A stretch of DNA of 22,698 nt from DASYQD01 sp036005845. GTDB taxonomy: Bacteria > Acidobacteriota > Thermoanaerobaculia > Multivoradales > JAIOJS01. Positions 7,572 to 13,568 of this stretch are shown piece by piece. The position numbers and the translations under genes are program-made. Within the stretch, counting starts at the first letter, position 1, and every line of letters starts with the position of its first letter. Below the pieces are notes generated by a model. The model had not been told where the DNA came from. It did no database searches and saw only the letters and a program-made list of their open reading frames with translations. The DNA lies in NCBI GenBank assembly GCA_036005845.1, contig DASYQD010000178.1, forward strand, positions 1 through 22,698, written 5' to 3'.

Positions 7572-8981
7572 ATGGCGCGTCCCCGCCTCGTCCTCGCCGC
7601 CACGGTCCTCGGCTCGGCGATGACCTTCATCGACGCCACCGGCGTCAACGTGGCGATGCCGGTGCTACAGAAGGACCTGCACACCACCCTTGCCGGCGCG
7701 CAGTGGGTGGTCGAGGCTTACCAGCTCCTGCTCGCTTCGCTGCTGCTCGTCGGCGGCGCGCTCGGCGACCGCTTCGGACGGCGCCGGCTGTTCATGATCG
7801 GCGTCGCGCTCTTCTCGCTCACCTCGCTCGCCTGCGGGGTGGCGCCGACGATCGGCCTGTTGATCGCCGCGCGCGCCGTGCAGGGCGCCGCGGCGGCGCT
7901 GCTGGTGCCCGAGTCGCTCGCCATCGTCTCGGCGTCGTTCGACGACAAGGAGCGCGGGCGCGCCATCGGGGTGTGGTCGTCGATGACCGCGCTCATGGTG
8001 CTGCTCGGGCCGGTGCTCGGCGGCTGGCTCGTCGACCACGCCTCGTGGCGGTGGCTCTTCTTCGTCAACCTGCCGATCGGCGCCGTCGCGTTGACCCTGG
8101 CGGCCGTGGGCGTCGAGGAGTCGCGCGATCCCGGCCAGGCGCGGCTCGACCTGGTGGGCGCGGTGCTGGTGACGCTGGCGCTCGGCGCCGTCGTCTACCC
8201 GATGGTCGAGTGGTCGCACGGCGACCACGGGCGCCTCCTGGCGATCCTCGCCGGCGGCGCCGGGCTGCTCGGCGTCTTCGCGTGGGTGGAGCGGCGCATC
8301 CGCTCGCCGATGCTGCCGCCCGAGCTCTTCCGCTCGCGTACCTTCAGCGCCGCCAACGCGCTGACGCTCTTCCTCTACGCGGCGCTCGGCGCGACGATGT
8401 TCTTCCTCCCGTTCGAGCTCATCGACCTGCAGGGCTTCTCGGCCACCGAGGCGGGCGCGGCCAACATTCCGATGGTGGTGCTCCTCACCGTGCTGTCGCC
8501 GCTGGCGGGCAAGTGGGCGGCGAAGCATGGCTGGCGCTGGCTGCTCGTCGTCGGCCCGGCGATCGCCGGCTGCGGTTTCGCGCTCTTCGCGCTGCCCGGG
8601 CTCGAGGCGCGCTACTGGACGTCGTTCTTCCCCGCCGCCGTCGTGCTCGGCCTCGGCATGGGGATCACCGTGGCGCCGCTGACCACGGCCGTGATGGGCT
8701 CCGCCGGGCGCGAGCACGCCGGCATCGCCTCGGGCGTGAACAACGCCGTCTCGCGCGCGGCCGGGCTCCTGGCCATCGCGTTCATCGGCATGGTCGTGGC
8801 GCTGGTGCGGCAGCACCAGCAGGGCGGGGGCGCGGAGCACGACCGCGCCTTCCTCGACGGCATCCGCGCCGCGTTCCTCGTCTGCGCGGCGATGGCGGGA
8901 GTCGCGGCGCTGTTCGGCACGCTCACCGGCGACGACGCGGCGATGAAACGCGCAGCGCGGGCCGCGGCTCAGTCGAAGTAG
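7572..8981 (+). CDS. DHA2-type MFS drug/metabolite exporter
   Basis: A 469-residue integral membrane protein of the major facilitator superfamily, most like the 14-helix EmrB/QacA (DHA2) proton antiporters. TM1 carries the acidic motif FIDATGVNVAMP (Asp21). Motif A is GALGDRFGRRRLF (62-74), motif B is around Arg101 in ARAVQG, and motif C is GPVLGGWLVDHASWRW in TM5. The likely role is efflux of a hydrophobic compound; the substrate is unknown. The ATG at 7572 is the first start after an upstream stop. It has no clear Shine-Dalgarno sequence beyond an adjacent GGA. The 3' end overlaps the convergent neighbour by 13 bp. No TetR or MarR regulator lies next to it, which is unusual for an exporter of this type. 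Confidence 0.93.
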   Translation: MARPRLVLAATVLGSAMTFIDATGVNVAMPVLQKDLHTTLAGAQWVVEAYQLLLASLLLVGGALGDRFGRRRLFMIGVALFSLTSLACGVAPTIGLLIAARAVQGAAAALLVPESLAIVSASFDDKERGRAIGVWSSMTALMVLLGPVLGGWLVDHASWRWLFFVNLPIGAVALTLAAVGVEESRDPGQARLDLVGAVLVTLALGAVVYPMVEWSHGDHGRLLAILAGGAGLLGVFAWVERRIRSPMLPPELFRSRTFSAANALTLFLYAALGATMFFLPFELIDLQGFSATEAGAANIPMVVLLTVLSPLAGKWAAKHGWRWLLVVGPAIAGCGFALFALPGLEARYWTSFFPAAVVLGLGMGITVAPLTTAVMGSAGREHAGIASGVNNAVSRAAGLLAIAFIGMVVALVRQHQQGGGAEHDRAFLDGIRAAFLVCAAMAGVAALFGTLTGDDAAMKRAARAAAQSK

Positions 8982-10366
8982 CCGGTCACGTCGAGCAGGA
9001 GCTGAACGGGCCGCGAGCTCTTGGCGGCGAAGGCGCCCGCCGCCGACAGCGGCACGCGCACGCCGTTCGCGCCGCCGCGCGGCGGGCGGAACGACAGGCT
9101 CACGCCGCTGTTGGCGGCGGCGCCGGCGGCGAACAGCTTCAGCGTGCCGGCGCGCCGCACCTGCAGCAACGACACGTCGGCCGAGAGCGCCTTCGCGTTG
9201 GCCGGAACGCCGCAGCGGCCGGCGGCGCCGAAGGTTCGCGGCACGTTGGGCGCCAGCGCCGGTCCGCCGAGCTCGCCGTTGGCGTTGCGCGTATCGATCA
9301 GCCGGCAGGGCGGCACGGCGTGGAAGCCGCCACCTCCGCCGCCGTTCCCTCCCCCACCCCCGCGCCAGCCGAGCTGCACCACCTCGAAGTCGCTCGCGCG
9401 CAGCGACGCGAATGCCGGGTTGAGCACGTCGTTGTCCCAGCGCCGGTCGTAAGTGCCCTGCACGTACATGTCGGTGCCGTTGTCGGCGACGATGAGGCCG
9501 TACGTCTTCATCGCCTGGAAGATCTTCTGCACGTACGGCGAGTAGCCGGAGATGTCCTTGCTGGCCTTGAGGCGCAGCCGCGCGCCCATCGGCAACGCGC
9601 CCGGCGAGTCGCCAGCGCGATGCGAGGCCGGCCAGACGTAGCCGTTGCTGCGCTGCACGGTGACCCGGAAGGCGTGGCGGATCGGCTCGCCGCCGAAAAC
9701 CTCGTCGCCGCGGATCAGGCCAGGGAAGATGGCGAGGCCCGCGGCGTCGGCGCTCGTCCAACCCTCCGGCCGGCGGCCGTTGTCGGTGAGCAGGAAGACC
9801 GCGCCCGAGCCCGCCTCCCAGCGGCCGTTGCGCCACGCGGTGTCGTAGAGCTCATAGAGGATCTTGCGGTCGCGGTCGACGATCAACAGGTGGCGGTCGC
9901 CGCCGGCGTCCGCGTCGTCGCCCGCCCAGCCGCCCTCGATCCACCGCGCCTGCGTGCGCGCCTCGGGCGGGATCGGATAGCCGGCGGGGCGGCCCGGCGC
10001 GCCGGCGTCGCTCTCGTCGCCGTAGTCGACGAAGTGCACCGGCACGAGCGGCTGGTCGGCGCCGACGCTGGCGTAGGGGAAGCCGTAGATGTCGGGCTCG
10101 CTCGGCGAACCGGCGTCGCCCCCAAAGTCGGGATGAAGAGCGCGCGTCGGGCCGACGTAGTTGATGAAGCTCGCCGAGTTGGGATCGAGCGGCGCCTGGC
10201 TGACGTCGAGGTTCCACCAGTTGTCGGCCGGGAAGAGCGGCAGCGGCTGCGGCAGCGGGCCGTTCTGGATGGCTTGCGCGCGGCTGAGCGTAGGCGAGAC
10301 GAGGAGAGCGAGCGCCGCAGCGGAAGCGGCGAGCACGACGGTTCGCACGCGCTGGATGGGCTGCAT
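8969..10366 (-). CDS. Secreted protein of unknown function with C-terminal DTR...VTGYF surface domain
   Basis: A 465-residue exported protein with a signal peptide (about 1-31, ending SRAQA). Residues 35-345 form a conserved domain starting FPADNWWNLDVSQAPLDPNS and containing HLLIVDRDRKILYELYD, EGWTSADAAGLAIFPGLIR and IVADNGTDMYVQG. I recall similar hypothetical proteins in soil bacteria but know no function. A Gly/Asn-rich linker (about 347-358) leads to a module of about 115 residues. That module runs from VPPCRLIDTRNANGELGG to DVTGYFD, a pattern seen at the C-termini of secreted actinobacterial and acidobacterial proteins. The start has no Shine-Dalgarno sequence, but TAACCT lies 7 nt upstream, so the mRNA may be leaderless. 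Confidence 0.88.
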   Translation of the reverse strand: MQPIQRVRTVVLAASAAALALLVSPTLSRAQAIQNGPLPQPLPLFPADNWWNLDVSQAPLDPNSASFINYVGPTRALHPDFGGDAGSPSEPDIYGFPYASVGADQPLVPVHFVDYGDESDAGAPGRPAGYPIPPEARTQARWIEGGWAGDDADAGGDRHLLIVDRDRKILYELYDTAWRNGRWEAGSGAVFLLTDNGRRPEGWTSADAAGLAIFPGLIRGDEVFGGEPIRHAFRVTVQRSNGYVWPASHRAGDSPGALPMGARLRLKASKDISGYSPYVQKIFQAMKTYGLIVADNGTDMYVQGTYDRRWDNDVLNPAFASLRASDFEVVQLGWRGGGGGNGGGGGGFHAVPPCRLIDTRNANGELGGPALAPNVPRTFGAAGRCGVPANAKALSADVSLLQVRRAGTLKLFAAGAAANSGVSLSFRPPRGGANGVRVPLSAAGAFAAKSSRPVQLLLDVTGYFD

Positions 10367-10373
10367 CGCAACG

Positions 10374-10379
10374 AGGTTA
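10374..10379 (-). promoter_or_regulatory. Candidate -10 element TAACCT, leaderless start
   Basis: On the minus strand TAACCT ends 7 nt before the ATG at 10366. Transcription would start at or beside the initiation codon. No convincing -35 box was seen. Confidence 0.4.
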
Positions 10380-10581
10380 GCCGCTGCTGGAGCGCTGCGC
10401 TGTCGGCCGGTTCACAGGGCGGTGGACCACGATGCCTTCGCGAGCGGAAACGCCGCATGTCGAGAGCACCATGAGTCCCGATGCGGTTATCGTTCGGCTC
10501 TAAGGCTCATCTAACGTCCGTAGTGGTGGGAGCGACGCGGCTGCGACTTGCCGCGAGGGCTGCCGGCGCGAGGAGGGTGCG

Positions 10582-11133
10582 ATGCGAAGGCAACAGTCAC
10601 GAGCGCAGCGTGCAGCGCAGTTGTTGGTAGGCCTCGGCGCGGTGGCGGCGCTCGGAGGATGCGCAGCGTGGTGCCGGCGGTCGCCGCACGAAGGCGCTGC
10701 CGCGCAAGCAGATCAGCGAGCGGCCGATGGCAAGGCTGCGTATGCGGACCTGCGCCCGAGCAAGCCGGGCGCGAGCTTCGCCACCGCCGGCCCGGCGTTG
10801 GGCAACCGCGACGTGCAGCCCTGCTGCTGCGTCAACGGCGGGCACTATCAGTTCCTCGGCGCCGACGTCGTCGACGAGGAGCACCACACGGTCGTGCGCA
10901 CCGTCGAAGATCCGATCGAGGGCACCGTCGTGCGCGTCTTCGACGACGACGACTCCGACAACGCCAGCGTCGTGCTGCACCGCCGCGACTGCCGCAAGCT
11001 CGTCGCCAAGCTGAAGCCCACCGGGTCCTGGATCAACGGCATCGATGTGGTCTCCCTGCAGCTCGACCTCGATTGCCGCACGCCCGCAGGCGACGCCATC
11101 GTCGGCAGCTTCGAAGCGGACGAGTGCAAGTGA
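10582..11133 (+). CDS. Putative lipoprotein, cysteine-rich, unknown function
   Basis: A 183-residue protein with a type II signal peptide. A basic N-terminus and a hydrophobic stretch end in the lipobox ALGGC, giving lipid attachment at Cys27. The mature part starts with a low-complexity region (to about 60) and then has the unusual triple cysteine in VQPCCCVNGGHYQF. Further cysteines (HRRDCRK, DLDCRT, DECK) follow, along with an acidic FDDDDSDNASVV stretch. The cysteines suggest disulfides or metal binding in the cell envelope; this is inference. The ATG at 10582 is preceded by GAGGAGGG, a strong ribosome-binding site. The stop overlaps the GTG start of the next gene, so the two are probably translated together. 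I do not recognise a family. Confidence 0.82.
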   Translation: MRRQQSRAQRAAQLLVGLGAVAALGGCAAWCRRSPHEGAAAQADQRAADGKAAYADLRPSKPGASFATAGPALGNRDVQPCCCVNGGHYQFLGADVVDEEHHTVVRTVEDPIEGTVVRVFDDDDSDNASVVLHRRDCRKLVAKLKPTGSWINGIDVVSLQLDLDCRTPAGDAIVGSFEADECK

Positions 11134-11561
11134 GCGACGGCGCGCCGCCGGCAGCCCTTCGCGACTCGCCCTCGCGGCTGGCGACGTTCCAACTCGCCGT
11201 CGGCTGGGTCACGGTGGCGACCTTCCTCGCCACCGGCCTCTTCATGCGCCTCGGCTACCCGGGCGTCGCGCCGCCGGACCTCGCGCACCGCGTCTTCTTC
11301 CGCACCCACCACCTCTACCTGCTGGCGGCGGCGCTGGTGAACCTGCTGTCGGGTATCCATCTGCGCGGCGTTGTGGCGCCCACACCGCGGCCTCGCCTCG
11401 CTCTTGCCGCGTCCACGTTGATGCTCGTCGCGCCGCCGCTCCTGCTGCTCGGCTTCGCCACCGAGCACGCGACGGCAACGCTCCGCGGCGGAGCTACCAG
11501 CTTCGGCTGGTACACGCTGGCCGCGGGCGCGATGCTGCACATCCTCGCCTGGCGAAGATAA
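11130..11561 (+). CDS. Four-helix integral membrane protein, unknown function
   Basis: A 143-residue membrane protein with four predicted helices: FQLAVGWVTVATFLATGLFM, the segment around HLYLLAAALVNLLSG, LALAASTLMLVAPPLLLLGF, and FGWYTLAAGAMLHILAW. Histidines lie near the helix ends (RTHHLY, GIHLRG, MLHILA), which could bind metal or heme, but this is not shown. The GTG at 11130 was chosen because it overlaps the upstream stop as GTGA and places TM1 about 20 residues in. The frame is open upstream, but that region is already covered by the lipoprotein gene. Operon partner of the lipoprotein. Confidence 0.78.
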   Translation: MSDGAPPAALRDSPSRLATFQLAVGWVTVATFLATGLFMRLGYPGVAPPDLAHRVFFRTHHLYLLAAALVNLLSGIHLRGVVAPTPRPRLALAASTLMLVAPPLLLLGFATEHATATLRGGATSFGWYTLAAGAMLHILAWRR

Positions 11562-11567
11562 GACGTT

Positions 11568-11584
11568 TCTCGCGTCGGGCGAGA
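11568..11584 (+). terminator. Possible terminator hairpin
   Basis: TCTCGC (11568-11573) and GCGAGA (11579-11584) form a 6-bp stem with a 5-nt loop, 6 nt after the stop of the membrane protein. A weak TTT follows about 8 nt later. Confidence 0.3.
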
Positions 11585-11669
11585 GGACGGGTTTCTCGGC
11601 GCAGGTGAACCGACGCGGTTCTACGCCTGGCGTCGGCGCAACGCAAGGGCAGGACGCCGCGACCCGCAC

Positions 11670-11675
11670 TAGACT
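11670..11675 (+). promoter_or_regulatory. Candidate -10 element TAGACT, leaderless start
   Basis: TAGACT ends 7 nt before the GTG at 11683, which has no properly spaced Shine-Dalgarno sequence. Transcription is predicted to begin at the GTG itself. Confidence 0.4.
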
Positions 11676-11682
11676 TGGCGGG

Positions 11683-12201
11683 GTGAGCACTGCCGGCACT
11701 CTCGCTGCCATCTGGATCAAGCGCAACAAGCGCGGGCCGATGGACGCTGCGCTCGAAGCGGAGCTGGTGGCCGGCCGCGGCATCGCCGGCAACGCCAATC
11801 AGGGCGGTCGGCGGCAGGTGACGATCATCGAGCAGGAGGTGTGGGCGGCGATGATGCGGGAGCTGGGCGCCGATGTTCCGAGCGCCGGCCGGCGCGCCAA
11901 TCTCGTGCTGCGCGGGTTGCCGCTACTCAACAGCCGCGGGCGCGAGCTGGCCGTCGGGGCTTGCCGGCTGCGCATTCTCGGCGAGACGAAGCCTTGCGAG
12001 CGCATGGACGAGGCGGTGCCGGGGTTGCGGCGGTTGATGTTCCCCGACTGGCGCGGCGGCGGCTTCGCCGAGGTGCTCGTCGGCGGCCGCATCGAGGTTG
12101 GCGACACGGCGGCCTGGGTGGCGAATGAGGCCGCGGGCGCCAGCGACACCGACGCGGCCTCGCTGTCGTCGACCGCTTTCAGTTGTCCGAGCGGCAGCTA
12201 G
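11683..12201 (+). CDS. MOSC-domain protein
   Basis: A 172-residue protein spanning a single MOSC domain, the fold of the molybdenum-cofactor sulfurase C-terminus and of the YiiM/YcbX family. The segment IWIKRNKRGPMD and the GRGIAGNANQGGRRQVTII block are typical of the small MOSC proteins. The conserved cysteine is Cys105 in GETKPCERMDE. Known relatives bind molybdenum cofactor or handle sulfur or N-hydroxylated substrates; the reaction here is unknown. A GTG start at 11683 is preferred because family similarity begins at once after it and TAGACT lies 7 nt upstream. A GTG at 11605 would add 26 unrelated residues. The last 20 residues are a low-complexity tail. The stop is 8 bp from that of the convergent citrate synthase gene. 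Confidence 0.87.
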   Translation: MSTAGTLAAIWIKRNKRGPMDAALEAELVAGRGIAGNANQGGRRQVTIIEQEVWAAMMRELGADVPSAGRRANLVLRGLPLLNSRGRELAVGACRLRILGETKPCERMDEAVPGLRRLMFPDWRGGGFAEVLVGGRIEVGDTAAWVANEAAGASDTDAASLSSTAFSCPSGS

Positions 12202-12209
12202 CCGTTTCT

Positions 12210-13430
12210 TCAGCCTGCTGCGCCCCGGGCGACCGCCTCTTCCCAACGCCGGCCGCGCGGCCCGACGTAGTCGGCCTGCGGGCGGATGAGCCGGCCCTCG
12301 CGAAGCTGCTCGAGGCAGTGCGCGGTCCAGCCGGCGACGCGGCCGATGGCGAAGGTCGGCGTGAAGAGCTCGGTCGGCAGCCCGAGGCCGTGCAGCAGGA
12401 GCGCGGTGTAGAACTCGACGTTGGTGTCGAGGCGGCGGTCGGGCTTCTTCTCGCGCAGCAGCCGTAGCGCCGTCTCTTCGACGTGGCGGGCGAGCGCATA
12501 GAGGCTGGCGTCGCCGCCCTCGCGGTAGAAGCGCGCGGCGGCTGCGCCGAGCACGTCGGCGCGCGGATCGCGCACGCGGTAGACGCGGTGGCCGAAGCCC
12601 ATCAGCCGCTCGCCGCGCGCGAGCTTGGCGCGCAGCACCGGCTCCGCGCGCTCGGCGGTGCCGATCTCGAAGACGGTGTCGAGCGCCGGGCCGGGAGCGC
12701 CGCCGTGTAGCGGGCCCTTGAGCGCGCCCACCGCGGCGGTGATCGCCGAGACCATGTCGGAGCCGGTCGACATGACGACGCGGGCCGCGAAGGTCGAGGC
12801 GTTGAGGCCGTGGTCGACGACGGTACAGAGGTAGGTGTCGAGCGCGCGGACACGCTCGGCCGTCGGTTCCTCACCCTCGAGCAGCCAGAGAAACGCGGCG
12901 GCGGGCGAGAGATCGGGGCGGTTCGGTAGCGGCTCTTCGCCCCGGCGCAGGCGCCAGTGCGCGGCGACGAGCGCCGGGAAGGCGCCGGTGAGGTGGATGA
13001 CAGCGGTGAGCGCGCCAGCTTCGGCGCTCGAGCGTGCGGACGCCGCTGCCGAAGATTCACCACCGGCGGCGCCCGCGGCGCGCGCGCCGAGCGGAGAGGC
13101 CGGCGGCGGCAGCGACAGAGACGCGACTCCCATGCGCAAGGCATCCATCGGCGCCGCGCCGGCTTCGGCGGCGGCGCGCAGCAGCGCGATGGTGGCGGGC
13201 GGCAGCTCGCGCGCGGCGGCGAGGTCGGCGCGCAACGTCGCGAGCGTGTCGGCGTCGGGCAGCTCACCGTGCCAGAGCAGCCAGGCGGCCTGCTCGAAGG
13301 TGGCGTGCGGCGCCAGCTCCTCCACCGGGAAGCCGGCGATGAGCAGCTCGCCGCGCTCGCCGTCGACATGGGAGAGCCGGGTGGCGGCGGCGACCACGTG
13401 GTCGAGGCCGGAGGCGAGGGCCGAGGTCAT
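12210..13430 (-). CDS. Citrate synthase / 2-methylcitrate synthase family enzyme
   Basis: A 406-residue enzyme of the citrate synthase family, which condenses acetyl-CoA (or propionyl-CoA) with oxaloacetate. Substrate and catalytic residues are present: His207 (VVDHGLN), His242 (PLHGGAPG), His281 (GFGHRVY), and Asp335 (RLDTNVEF). The anion-binding RVRDPR and LIRPQADYVGP segments are also there. The length fits the shorter bacterial dimeric type. Residues 108-139 are an Ala/Ser-rich stretch that looks like an added loop. The ATG at 13430 follows AAGGAG. The gene is divergent from the HTH-citrate synthase gene and shares a 134-bp promoter region. Citrate versus methylcitrate activity cannot be decided; no prpB or prpD homologue is nearby. 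Confidence 0.93.
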   Translation of the reverse strand: MTSALASGLDHVVAAATRLSHVDGERGELLIAGFPVEELAPHATFEQAAWLLWHGELPDADTLATLRADLAAARELPPATIALLRAAAEAGAAPMDALRMGVASLSLPPPASPLGARAAGAAGGESSAAASARSSAEAGALTAVIHLTGAFPALVAAHWRLRRGEEPLPNRPDLSPAAAFLWLLEGEEPTAERVRALDTYLCTVVDHGLNASTFAARVVMSTGSDMVSAITAAVGALKGPLHGGAPGPALDTVFEIGTAERAEPVLRAKLARGERLMGFGHRVYRVRDPRADVLGAAAARFYREGGDASLYALARHVEETALRLLREKKPDRRLDTNVEFYTALLLHGLGLPTELFTPTFAIGRVAGWTAHCLEQLREGRLIRPQADYVGPRGRRWEEAVARGAAG

Positions 13431-13475
13431 GGGCGGCTCCTTGATGCCGCCGCGAAATGGCGCGGCGGCGAGGCC

Positions 13476-13504
13476 ATCGTGATCCCCGTCAACCAGGTTG
13501 TCAA
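13476..13504 (-). promoter_or_regulatory. Sigma70-like promoter of the citrate synthase gene
   Basis: On the minus strand a consensus -35 TTGACA (13504-13499) is followed by a 17-bp spacer and a weak -10 CACGAT (13481-13476). The start point would lie about 40 nt before the ATG at 13430. The perfect -35 stands out in this GC-rich sequence. Confidence 0.4.
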
Positions 13505-13523
13505 TCTTGATTTGTGAGTCAAT
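13488..13523. promoter_or_regulatory. Three GTCAA boxes in the divergent citrate synthase promoter region
   Basis: GTCAAC (13488), GTCAAT (13500) and GTCAAT (13518) occur in one orientation with start-to-start spacings of 12 and 18 bp. They overlap the predicted -35 of the citrate synthase gene. They may be an operator for the adjacent HTH-fused protein, or partly reflect overlapping promoter boxes. Confidence 0.35.
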
Positions 13524-13568
13524 ATGAGCGAGGATGGCGCGCAGCCGCCGTATGGCGACGATCGATGA
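13524..13568 (+). CDS. Possible 14-codon leader peptide coupled to the HTH-citrate synthase
   Basis: ATG at 13524 opens a 14-residue frame (MSEDGAQPPYGDDR) ending in a TGA at 13566-13568. This TGA overlaps the ATG of the next gene as ATGA. That gene lacks a Shine-Dalgarno sequence, so reinitiation is a reasonable model. The frame is short and its own ribosome-binding site is weak, so it may be chance. Confidence 0.3.
   Translation: MSEDGAQPPYGDDR

Noticed and set aside
7665..9836. A 723-codon minus-strand frame over the DHA2 exporter and the secreted protein gene
   Set aside because: It is antisense to a clear transporter with all family motifs, and out of frame with the secreted protein. 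Composition is Arg/Ala-rich without structure.
7703..10474. A 923-codon plus-strand frame
   Set aside because: It is a shifted frame of the transporter that continues antisense through the secreted protein gene; no motifs are present.
12202..12209. A terminator between the MOSC and citrate synthase genes
   Set aside because: Only 8 bp separate the two stops and no stem-loop was found there.
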